Origin: Halobacteriales archaeon QS_5_70_15
GTDB lineage: Archaea; Halobacteriota; Halobacteria; Halobacteriales; Haloarculaceae
NCBI GenBank assembly: GCA_003022005.1
Contig: PXRQ01000063.1
Coordinates: 3,034-33,959 of the forward strand
Direction of reading: 5' to 3'
DNA: 30,926 nt
This document shows positions 7,217 to 15,413 of this stretch, one piece after another (positions within the stretch are counted from its first letter, which is position 1; every line of letters starts with the position of its first letter). The notes under the pieces were generated by a model, which had not been told where the DNA came from, made no database searches, and was given only the letters and a program-made list of their open reading frames with translations. Position numbers and translations under genes: made by a program.

Positions 7217-7699
7217 ATGGAGAAGGTCGACCTCGACGACGTGAGCCAGGCACCGCTCTCCGGCGCGGCCGACCGGCGCGACGTCTCGGCGGCGTTGGGT
7301 GCCACGGACGTCGCGGTGATCTACTACGAACTGGAGCCAGGCGAGGCGTTCTCCGGCGGGTTCCACGCCCACCTCGATCAGGAGGAGCTGTTCCTCGTGC
7401 TCGAGGGCAGGGCCACGTGGGACACGGAAGCGGGCGAGGCCGCGGTCACCGTCGGCGCCGGCGAGGCGGTCCGGTTCGCTCCCGGCGAGTTCCAGCACGG
7501 CTACAACGACTCCGGGGACGTGGTTCGTGCGCTGGCGCTCGGCGCACCGCCCGGCATGGACGAGACGGTCGCGCGGTTCAGGTGTCCCGCGTGCGGCGAA
7601 CGCGGCGATCACGACGTCGACCTCGACGAGGAGCGCGGCATCACGATCACCGAGTGCCGGGCGTGCGGCAACGAGATCCGGACCGACCTCGGCGACTGA
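7217..7699 (+). CDS. Cupin-domain protein with C-terminal zinc ribbon
   Basis: A 160-residue protein in two parts. Residues about 35-115 are a single cupin barrel with the metal-binding motif 1 (GGFHAHLDQEELFLVLEG, giving His-x-His and a Glu) and motif 2 (RFAPGEFQHGYND, giving the last His). Residues about 121-155 are a zinc ribbon with two CxxC pairs (CPACG and CRACG). Small cupins of this type bind a divalent metal and act as dioxygenases, isomerases or ligand sensors; the function here cannot be told. The ribbon suggests contact with another macromolecule or structural stabilisation. The start MEKVDLDDVSQ was chosen because the fold begins directly after it. Cytoplasmic, no signal peptide. 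Confidence 0.85.
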   Translation: MEKVDLDDVSQAPLSGAADRRDVSAALGATDVAVIYYELEPGEAFSGGFHAHLDQEELFLVLEGRATWDTEAGEAAVTVGAGEAVRFAPGEFQHGYNDSGDVVRALALGAPPGMDETVARFRCPACGERGDHDVDLDEERGITITECRACGNEIRTDLGD

Positions 7700-7714
7700 C
7701 CGGGGAGCCGGATC

Positions 7715-7748
7715 GGGCCGGGCCGGGTCGGGCCGGGTCGGGTCGGGC
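7715..7748. repeat. Short GGGCCGGGTC-type tandem repeat between convergent genes
   Basis: About 34 bases built from GGGCC and GGGTC units, lying between the stop of the cupin gene and the stop of the convergent coiled-coil gene. On the plus strand it is a G-run array that could form a G-quadruplex at the 3' end of the cupin transcript. Confidence 0.6.
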
Positions 7749-7764
7749 AGTCGGGGGGACCGGA

Positions 7765-8736
7765 CTACCCCTGCATCTGGGTTCCGGTGCGGAAGCTCGT
7801 GAGTTCGTCGATGCGCCCCTCGAGTTCCTCGATCTCCCGTCGCAGTTCGTCGGCCGCGTCGTCCTCGCTGGCCGCGAGCCGCTCTTTCAGTCCCTGTAGA
7901 CGCGACTCCTTCACCTCCTCGTCGACCTCGGCCTTCCGAACGTACTCGCTCTCCTCGACATCGAAGACCGCCGATTCGGGGACCTCCGTCAGTTCGAGTG
8001 CCTCCTTCACTTTGCTCGAGTCGACGCTCGTGACGCGCTCGGGATCGATCCCGGCGTCTTCGAGCACGGCCAGTACCTCCTCGTCGTCCTTGAGCGAACG
8101 GTTCCGGCGGGAGGTCCGCTGGACCGACCCGTACTGACCGTGGACCGGCCGGTCGTGGTGGAGTCGGTCGAGAAGCACGTCGGCGACCTCCTGTCGGAAC
8201 TCGTTCGCGTTCCGCTGGACGTCCGAGCAGAGCGTGTAGACGTTCACCAGCACGTTCGTCTCCAGCTCGGTGAGGTCGGACACGTCGTGGCGTTCGAGCG
8301 CGTCGACGAGGAGCAACGCGTCGGAGTAGACATCGATCCCGTCGGGTTCGACGCGCTCGGGCTCGACGGCGGGCGGTTCCTCGTCCGCCTGCTGTGTGCC
8401 GGTCGGCTCCTCCCGTTCGGCGATCACGCCCCGCTCCTCGTCGATCTCGAAGCGAGGATGGAGACTCAGTACCGCCGGATACGGGTCCGCATCGGGCGGG
8501 AGTCGGTCGAGGTCGAAGCCCCCACTCGAATCCCGGATCCGCCGGTAGAGCGTCTCGAACTGGTCGCGCTGGAGCGGCACCCGTTCCCCCGAGCCGTCGA
8601 ACGTGACGACGACCCGGTGTTCCTGTACGTCCGCGATCCGGAACCGCTCGTGGGAGAGCGGCGTGACGAGTTCGGCGCCGTCGGCCAAGTCGTCGAGTTC
8701 GTCGAGCAGCGTGTGCCAGCTGACGCTGAACGGCAT
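7765..8736 (-). CDS. Conserved haloarchaeal hypothetical protein with C-terminal coiled coil
   Basis: A 323-residue acidic protein. Residues 1-100 form a compact domain (SWHTLLDELDDLADGAELVT, PLSHERFRIADVQ, PLQRDQFETLYRRI, DLDRLPPDADPYPAVLSLHP) that I associate with haloarchaeal proteins of unknown function. A linker rich in Glu and Pro follows (about 105-135). Residues about 135-190 look helical (SDALLLVDALERHDVSDLTE, LCSDVQRNANEFRQEVADVL). The last 55 residues (VKESRLQGLKERLAASEDD, LRREIEELEGRIDELTSF) are a predicted coiled coil. No catalytic motif was recognised. GGTTTTAGCC lies about 30 bases before the ATG, indicating a leaderless gene. It is divergent from the broken DEVH helicase, which raises the possibility of a joint role in DNA repair or defence; that is inference only. 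Confidence 0.75.
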   Translation of the reverse strand: MPFSVSWHTLLDELDDLADGAELVTPLSHERFRIADVQEHRVVVTFDGSGERVPLQRDQFETLYRRIRDSSGGFDLDRLPPDADPYPAVLSLHPRFEIDEERGVIAEREEPTGTQQADEEPPAVEPERVEPDGIDVYSDALLLVDALERHDVSDLTELETNVLVNVYTLCSDVQRNANEFRQEVADVLLDRLHHDRPVHGQYGSVQRTSRRNRSLKDDEEVLAVLEDAGIDPERVTSVDSSKVKEALELTEVPESAVFDVEESEYVRKAEVDEEVKESRLQGLKERLAASEDDAADELRREIEELEGRIDELTSFRTGTQMQG

Positions 8737-8855
8737 GGGCGTACGTGGGGCCCCAGCGGGCTAAAACCTTCACGCCGGGAACCGTCGACGCCGTGGCGAC
8801 TGCCGGGTGATGCCCGGGACGGTGCTCCCGACGCGACCCGGAGCCGTATCCCTAT

Positions 8856-11091
8856 ATGCCGTCGCGCGCGTACCGACGGTCGGTGGACGAGTTCGTCGAG
8901 CGGATACGGGATCGGGGGTACTACCGGGACCAGATCCGGTTCCGGCGGCCGACGCCCGCCCGGGGTCCCGAGACGCGGCCGTGCGAGATGGACGCGGGGC
9001 TCGCCGATCGGCTCGCCGGCCGAGGGATCGACGAACTCTACGCACACCGGGTCGACGCCATCGAGGCCGTCCGCGACGGGCGGAACGTCGTACTGGCGAC
9101 GCCGACGGCCAGCGGGAAGAGCCTCGGGCACACGGTTCCTGCGCTCGAACGCGCACGCGACCACGACGGACGCACGCTGTACGTCGGTCCGCAGGTCGCG
9201 CTGATCAACGACCAGGAAGCGACGCTCTCCGGGATCGCCGGGGCCTTCGACGACGTATCGGTCACCCAGTACACGGGTGCGCTCTCCACGGCCGAGCGCC
9301 GGCGTGCCCGCGAGGGCGATCCCTCGGTCGTGCTGACGACCCCGGACATGCTTCGCTGCGGCCTGCTCACCCACGCGAACGACCTCTGGCGTGCGTTCTT
9401 CGAGTCCCTCGAACTGGTCGTTCTCGACGAGGTCCACGAGTACCGCGGCGTCTTCGGGAGCCACGTCGGGCTCGTCCTCCGCCGACTCTCGCGGCTCTGT
9501 GACCGGTTCGACGCGGACCTCCAGCTCGTCTGCTGTTCCGCGACCATCGGCAATCCCCGCGACAACGCGTCGACGATCACCGGTCGGCCCGCCGATTCGT
9601 TCGCGCTGGTCGACGGGGATACCAGCGAGACCGGCCCGACCCACTGGTTGTTCTGGCAGCCGCCGACGTACGACGAGGGAGATGCCCCGACGGGGGAGGG
9701 TCGGCGCCGCTCCCCCCCACGCCGAGACCATGCGACTGTTCGTCGACCTCCTGGCGGACGGGTACCAGACGGTCGCGTTCACCCGTGCCAGACAGACCGC
9801 GGAACGATACGCCACGATCAGCAGCGACCGCCTCGCCGAGCGCAGGGCCGTCGACCGCGCGGAGGGCGTGACCGCCTCCCACGCCGGGCTGCGCGACGAC
9901 CGCCGGGCCGCCATCGAGACCGCGCTCCACGACGGCGACTGTCCGGGCGTCCGGAGCACGAGCGCGCTGGAACTCGGCGTCGACATCGGCGACCTCGATG
10001 CCGTCCTGCTGGACGGCTACCCGGGGACGCGAATGGCGACGTTCCAGCGGGCCGGCCGCGCGGGTCGCGGCACGGCGCCGAGTCTCGTCGCGCTCGTCGC
10101 CAGCGATGACCGACTCGACCAGTACGTCATCGGTCACCCTCACGAGCTCTTGGACGGAACGCCCGAACGCGCCGTCGCGGACCCGGCGAACCCGCACCTC
10201 CTGCGGCTGCACACTCGTGCCGCGGCCGCAGAGCAGCCCATCACCACTGCGGACGAGGCGTACTTCGGGCCGACGTCGTGAGTGCGCTCGCGGAGGAAGG
10301 GTCGCTGACCCGACGGCCGACGGCATCCGGGCTCGAATGGTGACGGACAGCCGCCGGGCGGGAGCCGAACCCCTACGAGCGGGGACTGCGAACCGCCACC
10401 GAGCGCACGGTCGTCCCACGAGTTCGCGGCGGCCGTCCGGAGGAACTCGGGGCACTACCGCTCGAGGCCGCCCTCCGGGACGTCCATCCGGGCGCGGTCT
10501 ACCACCACCAGGGCCGGACCTACGAGGTCCAGTCGCTCGACCTGGACCGCGACGTGGCCTGGCTCGCCCCGGCGGAGAGCGACTATCGAACCCGCGTCCG
10601 GTACGAGGAGTCGATGACCGTCGAGGAGGACATCGCCACCAAGCCGCTGTCGACCCGCGAGGACGTCACCGCCCACTTCGCGGACGTGACCCGGCGCAAG
10701 CGGGTCACCGGCTTCCAGCGACGCGACCACCGGACGGGCGAGGTCCCGAACGAGGAGTCCCTCGACCTCCCGGAAACGACGCTCTCGACGCGTGCGCTGT
10801 ACCTGACGCTACCGCCCGGGCTCGAAGGGCTCTTGTGGACGATGTCCGGCTCGTTCGAGGGGGGACTCCACGCCGCCCAGCACGCTCTCGCACTCGCTCG
10901 GTTCGATCGAACGCGGACGGTATCCGGATTCGAGCGAGCACTGGGACTGGGGGGCGCTCTACCGCGAGTTCGACGACGAGGGGGTCGACTGGGATCCCGA
11001 CGTGCGCGACCGACTCCGGGCCGTCGTCGAGGACTGCGGGCTCGCCCGGGAACTACCCGACGACTGGACCTTCGCCGATATCGTCATCTGA
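8856..11091 (+). pseudogene. DEAD/DEVH-box helicase (Hrq1/YprA-MrfA type, DUF1998), multiply disrupted
   Basis: The helicase core can be followed through three frames. Frame 1 (8856 to about 9710) carries the Walker A motif ATPTASGKS (residues about 81-89), the DEVH box VVLDEVHEY (about 190) and motif III CCSATIGNP. At a run of seven C (9712-9718) the frame shifts and continues HAETMRLFVDLLADGYQT, then SALELGVDIGDLDAVLLDGY and motif VI FQRAGRAGRG, to a TGA at 10279. A third frame carries SALAEEGSLTRR, an in-frame TGA at 10341, then GAVYHHQGRTYEVQSLD and a start of the DUF1998 zinc domain (GSFEGGLHAAQHALAL). That domain is cut off near 10905. A further segment in another frame (WDWGALYREFDDEGVDW, ending 11091) completes the region; its origin is not recognised. 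The C7 shift alone could be a read error, but the other lesions make loss of function likely. Confidence 0.85.
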
Positions 11092-11120
11092 CGGCGAAAC
11101 CGAACCACTCGCCAGGAACC

Positions 11121-11128
11121 TTTATGAG
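11121..11128 (+). promoter_or_regulatory. TATA box of the ERCC4 nuclease gene
   Basis: TTTATGAG, about 30 bases before the ATG at 11153. The gene therefore seems to have its own promoter despite following a broken helicase. Confidence 0.55.
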
Positions 11129-11152
11129 GGATACCGGGTCCAGACCCGTTGG

Positions 11153-11662
11153 ATGGGCGAGACGCGACGCTCCGGTTCGGTCCCCGGGACGATCCGCCGC
11201 GACAATCGCGAACGGCGCCCCTGGACGTTCGACGGCTGTGCGGTCGAGACGTGCGACGTGACGCTCTCGACTGGCGACTACGCCGTGCCGTCCCACTGCA
11301 CTCGGGATCCGGAAACGGACACCTACCGCCCGCGGTTCGCGATCGAGCGTAAGACCGGTCACGACTTCCTCACATCGCTCACCCGGGACAGGGAACGGTT
11401 CGAATCCGAGCTACGGCGGGCGGACGACTGGCCCCGGTCCCTCGCCGTGGTCGTCGAGACCTCGTGGGAGGATCTCCTCCGTAACCGGGGCTGCATGCGA
11501 TGGCGGGACGTCCATCCGAACCAGGTCGCGGGTACGGTCTCGGCGTGGGCTCAGCACCACAACGTGTCGTTTCGCTTCACCGAGACCCGCGGACGGGCCG
11601 AACTGTGCGCGTTCCTGCTCCTCGTCCGTCACAGTCTGACCGAACGGCTTCCGGGGACCTGA
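11153..11662 (+). CDS. ERCC4/XPF-type nuclease domain protein
   Basis: A 169-residue protein consisting of one ERCC4 nuclease domain. The family signature is present: DNRERRPWTF (the DxRE-like motif, residues about 17-26), a CDVTLSTGDYAVPSH strand, and the catalytic IERKTGHDF (ERKx3D, residues about 63-71). It continues with SLTRDRERFESELRRA and ends with FLLLVRHSLTER. Proteins of this family cut branched or flap DNA next to a double strand using Mg2+. There is no helicase domain and no helix-hairpin-helix tail, so it is much shorter than Hef/XPF and may need a partner. The ATG at 11153 is preceded by a TATA box at the right distance. It follows the broken DEVH helicase, an association suggesting a former repair or defence unit. 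Confidence 0.85.
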   Translation: MGETRRSGSVPGTIRRDNRERRPWTFDGCAVETCDVTLSTGDYAVPSHCTRDPETDTYRPRFAIERKTGHDFLTSLTRDRERFESELRRADDWPRSLAVVVETSWEDLLRNRGCMRWRDVHPNQVAGTVSAWAQHHNVSFRFTETRGRAELCAFLLLVRHSLTERLPGT

Positions 11663-11715
11663 CGTTCGGGCGGTCGAGGTCGGGAGGGTATCCGTCCGCT
11701 CCGGTCCGTCCGGTG

Positions 11716-11744
11716 TTTAAGTGCTTCTGGCGACAAGTCGCCAG
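11716..11744 (+). promoter_or_regulatory. TATA box followed by an 18-bp operator-like palindrome
   Basis: TTTAAGTG at 11716 is followed after three bases by CTGGCGAC-AA-GTCGCCAG (11727-11744), a perfect 8-bp inverted repeat with a 2-bp centre. It lies between two convergent genes, so it drives neither of them. It could serve an unannotated small RNA or be left from a deleted gene. The same arrangement, at the same distance from the TATA box, occurs before the amidase gene. Confidence 0.55.
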
Positions 11745-11808
11745 TACGAGGGGATACGGCAAGCGGCGCGGCCGTTCTCGGCGCTCGGAACCGACAGGCG
11801 AGCCCCGG

Positions 11809-13026
11809 CTACGGCTCGGGAGCGAACCAAGCGAGGGCGGCGCCGACCGCGCCCAGCGCGCCGGCGGCGGCGAACGCGGCACCGAACCCGGCCGCGCCGA
11901 TCAGGGCGCCGCCGGCGATGGGGGCGAGGAACGCCCCGGCGAGGCCGACGCTCGTCAGGACTGCGACGGCGGTCGCGGCGACCTCCGGGTCGACGAGCTC
12001 CCTGACGTACGCGAAAACGAGCCCGAGCCCCAGCTGGATGGCGAACCCCGCGAGCAGGAGCGCGCCGACCAGGACGGGGACCGACCGGAGGGCCGTGAAC
12101 CCCGCGACCACGGGGGGGGCGACGAGGAACGACCAGAGCAGGACCGGCCCTCGCCGCCCGCCGAGCAGCCGGTCGGAGACGAGCCCGCCCGACACCCGCG
12201 AGACGACGCCGACCGCCGGGAACAGCGCCGTCAGCAGACCGCTGAGCGCGGGCGACAGCGCCAGCTCCTCGGTGAGGTACGAGGGCGCCCAGCTGTTGAC
12301 GAACAGGAACAGCAAGTAGGCGAGGAAGGCGATGCCGCCGACCAGCCACACCGTCCGGTCCGTGACGACCGACCGGAACTCGGCGAGCGTCGGCGGGTCG
12401 GCGCCGCTCACCCGCCCGCGCCCCCGGCTGGTCGGCCAGAACAGCGCCAGCCCGAGGACCGCGCTCGTGGCGAAGACGGGGAACACCGCCGGCCACCCGA
12501 GCGCGTCGGCGATGACCGGCGCCGCGGCCTGCCCGGCAGCGAACCCGATGGGGCCGCTGGCGGTGAACACGGCGACGGCGGTCGCCTGCCGCTCGGCGGC
12601 GAACGCCCGGCCTACGACGTCGATGCCGGCGTTCCACACCACCGTGTACGCCAGCCCGCCGAGAACGCGAGAGGCCAAAAGCGAGAGGAACGCCCCCGAC
12701 CGCGCGGCCTGCCACCCCCAGACGCCGGCGACGACCAGCCCCGTGACGGCGACGGCGACGGCGTGGCGCGAGTTCGTCCGGTCGAGGACCACGCCCACCG
12801 GAACGCTCGTGACCACCGCCGTCCCGAACATCACGCTCACGACCAGCCCGGCCGCGGAGGGGCCGACGCCGAGCGACTCGCGGATCAGCGGCGTGACGCT
12901 CGCCGGGGCGAGTTCGTACGCGCCCAGCGAGGTGGTCATCAGCACGCCGCCGGCGAGCAGGCCGAGCTCCGCCCGCCCGGCCCCGAGGACCGTCGCGCCC
13001 GCCTCCGCCGACTCGTGACCCGACAC
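11809..13026 (-). CDS. MFS (major facilitator superfamily) transporter
   Basis: A 405-residue polytopic membrane protein with about 12 hydrophobic segments. The MFS motif A-like loop is seen between helices 2 and 3 (GVVLDRTNSRHAVAVAV: Gly, Asp, Arg), and its half-copy in the second domain reads GGLVSDRLLGGRRGPV. Helix 4 carries SRVLGGLAYTVVW. The central loop is short (about residues 195-215, TSRGRGRVSGADPPTLAEF). The start is GTG at 13024-13026 giving MSGHESAEAG; no in-frame ATG lies nearby. The substrate is unknown. Glycine- and alanine-rich helices are common in haloarchaeal MFS proteins. Its 3' end faces the ERCC4 gene. Confidence 0.88.
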   Translation of the reverse strand: MSGHESAEAGATVLGAGRAELGLLAGGVLMTTSLGAYELAPASVTPLIRESLGVGPSAAGLVVSVMFGTAVVTSVPVGVVLDRTNSRHAVAVAVTGLVVAGVWGWQAARSGAFLSLLASRVLGGLAYTVVWNAGIDVVGRAFAAERQATAVAVFTASGPIGFAAGQAAAPVIADALGWPAVFPVFATSAVLGLALFWPTSRGRGRVSGADPPTLAEFRSVVTDRTVWLVGGIAFLAYLLFLFVNSWAPSYLTEELALSPALSGLLTALFPAVGVVSRVSGGLVSDRLLGGRRGPVLLWSFLVAPPVVAGFTALRSVPVLVGALLLAGFAIQLGLGLVFAYVRELVDPEVAATAVAVLTSVGLAGAFLAPIAGGALIGAAGFGAAFAAAGALGAVGAALAWFAPEP

Positions 13027-13172
13027 GGCGGGGAGGCTCGCCCGCCCGGTGTATCAACGTATCGTGTCGGGATCACGAGAGTCCGCCGCACCGCTGGGCG
13101 CGAGCGACCCGTCCGGGCGGGGCGTTTACGGCCCTCGCCGCCCCACCGACGGGTTTAGCCGAAGGGGACCAC

Positions 13173-13322
13173 CGGTGTCGGCGCTGCGGGAAGCGGCTCG
13201 TGGCCGGCCTCGTCGCCAGTCCGAAGCGGGCCTGCTGTCTCGACGACACACCCGTCGTCGGGGGCTGTCCCGGACACGGCCCGGTGGGTCCGGAGAACGC
13301 CGTCGCCGACGGGTCGGAGTAG
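13173..13322 (+). CDS. Possible small Cys-rich zinc-finger-like ORF without an evident start
   Basis: In one frame the sequence reads CRRCGKRLVAGLVASP, then KRACCLDDTPVVGGCPGHG, ending ADGSE before a TAG at 13320. About 85% of codons end in G or C, and the Cys spacing (CxxC, then CC, then C) looks like a small metal-binding protein. No ATG or GTG opens this frame before the first Cys; the first in-frame GTG is at 13200, after the CxxC. TTTAGCC at 13154 could be a TATA box. It may be a gene whose start was lost, or a remnant. It lies in the 355-bp gap between the MFS and amidase genes, which holds no other gene I can support. Confidence 0.35.
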   Translation, partial: RCRRCGKRLVAGLVASPKRACCLDDTPVVGGCPGHGPVGPENAVADGSE

Positions 13323-13352
13323 CCCCCTGATCGACGGACGATCCGGTCACCG

Positions 13353-13379
13353 TTTAAGTAGTTGGCGTCGGTCGACGCC
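13353..13379 (+). promoter_or_regulatory. Amidase promoter: TATA box plus inverted repeat
   Basis: TTTAAGTA at 13353 is followed by GGCGTCG-GT-CGACGCC (13364-13379), a 7-bp inverted repeat with a 2-bp centre ending 2 bases before the ATG at 13382. A protein bound here would cover the expected transcription start, so repression is the simplest reading. The palindrome starts 11 bases from the first T of the TATA box, the same distance as at 11716. Confidence 0.6.
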
Positions 13380-13381
13380 GC

Positions 13382-14890
13382 ATGGACACGACACCCGACC
13401 ACCCGTTCGACCTCCTCGAGACCACCGTCGGGGAGGTCCACGCGGCCATCGAAGCGGGGGAGACGACCGCCGAGTCGCTCGTCGACCGCTACCTCGCGCG
13501 CATCGACGCCCACGACGACGACCTGAACGCGATCCTGACGGTCAACCCCGACGCCCGGGAGCGCGCACGGGAACTCGACGGGGCCTTCGAGGCGGACGGG
13601 TTCGTCGGCCCGCTCCACGGCGTCCCCGTCGTACTGAAGGACAACAAGGACACGGACGACATGCCGACGACGGCGGGGTGTGCGGCGCTCGCCGAGTCGG
13701 TCCCCCCCGACGACGCGTTCCTCGTCGAGCAGCTGCGCGACGCGGGGGCGGTGATCCTCGCGAAGGCGAACCTCCAGGAGTTCGCGTTCGGCGTCGACAC
13801 GATCAGTTCCCTCGGCGGCGAGACGCGAAACGCCTACTCGCTCGAGCACCGTCCGTCGGGGTCGAGCGGCGGCACCGCGGCGGCCGTCGCGGCCAACCTC
13901 GGGCTGGTCGGCACGGGGTCGGACACCTGTTCGTCCGTCCGCTCGCCCCCCGCGTTCAACGCGCTCGTCGGGGTCCGACCCACGCGGGGGCTCCTCAGTC
14001 GCACCGGCGTGATCCCGCTGAGCGAGACGCAGGATACGGCCGGTCCCATCACCCGGACCGTCGCCGACGCCGCACGGATGCTTGACGTCATGGCCGGCTG
14101 CGATCCCGAGGACCCGGTCACCGCACGGGGCGTCGGGGAGGTGCCCGAGGGGGGATACGTCTCGCACCTCGACGAGGACGGCCTGGACGGGGCGCGGATC
14201 GGCGTCGTGCGGTCGTTCTTCGGGCTCGCGGACCCCGAGAGCGCCCCCGAGTCGGCAGCCGAGGCGGTCACCCCGGTGATCAACGACGCCATCAAGGAGA
14301 TGGCGGCGGCGGGCGCGACGGTCGTCGACCCCGTCGAGGTCGAGGACCTCGAGACGCTGGAGTCCGCGCGGGTCCTCCAGTACGAGTTCGCCCGGGACTT
14401 CGACCGGTACCTCGCGACGCTCGAGGCCCCCCCGTACGACTCGCTCGCGGCGATCATCGAGTCGGGGACGGTCGCCGACCCGATCGAAGAGCGGATACGC
14501 GGGAGCGAGATCCTGGACGTCGACTACGAGCGGCTGGACGGGAACCTGGGCTACCTCCGGCGGCTCGACCGCCGGCGACAGCTCCGGATCGACACCGAGC
14601 GCCGGATGGTCGAGCGGGACCTCGACGCGCTCCTGTACCCACCCTCGTCGGTCCCTCCCGTGAGGATCCCCGAGCACCAGCCGTTCGCCGAACTCCGGTG
14701 CGAGCTGTCGGCGCACACGGGCCTGCCCTCGCTCGTCGTTCCCGCGGGCTACACGGACGACGGGCTCCCCGTGGGCGTGGAGCTCCTGGGCCGCGAGTTC
14801 GACGAACCCCGCCTGTTCGAACTCGCGTACGCCTACGAGCAGACGACGGGGCACCGCCGTCCCCCCGAGGGGTTCGGGGAGCCGGCGTAG
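13382..14890 (+). CDS. Amidase (amidase-signature family)
   Basis: A 502-residue amidase-signature enzyme of typical length. The Ser-cisSer-Lys triad is visible: Lys86 in GVPVVLKDNKD, the cis-Ser in HRPSGSSGGTAAAV (Ser161/162), and the nucleophile Ser185 in GSDTCSSVRSPPAFNALVG. The usual TGGS is here TCSS, an odd but probably tolerated change. Other conserved blocks are ANLQEFAFGVDT, GVRPTRGLLSRTGVIPLS and DTAGPITRTVADAARML, with a C-terminal SLVVPAGYTDDGLPVGVELLG. The family hydrolyses amides to acid and ammonia; the specific substrate is not predictable. No GatB or GatC gene is nearby, so it is unlikely to be the GatA subunit of tRNA amidotransferase. It has its own promoter with an operator-like palindrome. 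Confidence 0.92.
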   Translation: MDTTPDHPFDLLETTVGEVHAAIEAGETTAESLVDRYLARIDAHDDDLNAILTVNPDARERARELDGAFEADGFVGPLHGVPVVLKDNKDTDDMPTTAGCAALAESVPPDDAFLVEQLRDAGAVILAKANLQEFAFGVDTISSLGGETRNAYSLEHRPSGSSGGTAAAVAANLGLVGTGSDTCSSVRSPPAFNALVGVRPTRGLLSRTGVIPLSETQDTAGPITRTVADAARMLDVMAGCDPEDPVTARGVGEVPEGGYVSHLDEDGLDGARIGVVRSFFGLADPESAPESAAEAVTPVINDAIKEMAAAGATVVDPVEVEDLETLESARVLQYEFARDFDRYLATLEAPPYDSLAAIIESGTVADPIEERIRGSEILDVDYERLDGNLGYLRRLDRRRQLRIDTERRMVERDLDALLYPPSSVPPVRIPEHQPFAELRCELSAHTGLPSLVVPAGYTDDGLPVGVELLGREFDEPRLFELAYAYEQTTGHRRPPEGFGEPA

Positions 14891-15038
14891 GCACGTACCG
14901 GGTCGCCGTCGGGGAGCCGTCGAGAGCACCCCCGCCGTCGGGGGACCGACCAACGCACCCGGAACGGCTCCACGGACGTCGATTTCACGGGGTCGTGGCG
15001 GGACAAGCGTCAAACCCGCGGGCACGATACCAGCACGT

Positions 15039-15218
15039 ATGGCACGCAGTGGCGCAAGCAAATCCCTCGAGTGTCGGTGTACGCGCTGCAAGTACAACAA
15101 CAACGGGACCTGCGGCTACCAGGGACGGGTCCTGATCGACCAGAACGGCGAGTGCGATACGATGGAGACGGGGTTCGGCGGACCCCCCGGCCCGTACGGG
15201 GAGAGTGGCGGGGAGTAG
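15039..15218 (+). CDS. Small Cys-rich (DUF1540-like) metal-binding protein
   Basis: A 59-residue ORF with a cluster of cysteines: ECRCTRCKYNNNGTCGYQG, then NGECDTMETG, giving C-x-C-x2-C-x7-C and one more Cys 14 residues later. The CxYNxxGxC core and the spacing to the last Cys resemble DUF1540, small proteins thought to bind metal. The C-terminal tail is rich in Gly and Pro (GFGGPPGPYGESGG). The ATG is clean and third positions are mostly G/C. It is on the same strand as the amidase but 148 bases away, so it is probably a separate unit. Function unknown. A dispersed palindromic repeat lies 55 bases past its stop. Confidence 0.6.
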   Translation: MARSGASKSLECRCTRCKYNNNGTCGYQGRVLIDQNGECDTMETGFGGPPGPYGESGGE

Positions 15219-15273
15219 GAAGCCGTAGGCCGACGCCCGACACGGGCCGTACGGTCCGGGGCGAGGGTAACTC

Positions 15274-15354
15274 ATACGGTCGTGCGTCGTCTTTTACCGT
15301 CGATACCCGACCCTCTCCGGGTTATCGCCGGTACATCGTTACGCACGACCGTAT
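15274..15354. repeat. Dispersed palindromic repeat, copy 2 (81 bp)
   Basis: A near-palindrome from ATACGGTCGTGCGT to ACGCACGACCGTAT (perfect 14-bp outer arms), with inner arms TTTTACCGTCGATA and TATCGCCGGTACAT around a CCCGACCCTCTCCGGG centre. It differs from copy 3 at only 5 of 81 positions by eye. It lies between a small Cys-rich gene and the start of a secreted-protein gene (59 bases before its ATG). Confidence 0.95.
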
Positions 15355-15413
15355 CAAACGGCCGCTTGAGGTTCCCGGAAGCGTTTACCGGTCCCCGCCG
15401 TGGGTCGACCCAC

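Noticed and set aside
11742..11770. Fragment of 23S rRNA because of AGTACGAGGGGA resembling the sarcin-ricin loop
   Set aside because: The true loop reads AGTACGAGAGGA and the flanks do not match rRNA; the likeness is about 10 bases and probably chance.
11500..13158. A plus-strand frame of about 550 codons opposite the MFS gene
   Set aside because: Its composition (runs of Arg, Glu, Gly and Asp) mirrors membrane-helix codons on the other strand; it has no domain.
13382..14890. GatA subunit of the tRNA amidotransferase
   Set aside because: No GatB or GatC nearby, the nucleophile loop is TCSS instead of TGGS, and the C-terminal half is of the general amidase type.
13073..15103. A 676-codon minus-strand frame across the amidase gene
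   Set aside because: The amidase triad and family blocks are on the plus strand; the minus frame has no recognisable motif.
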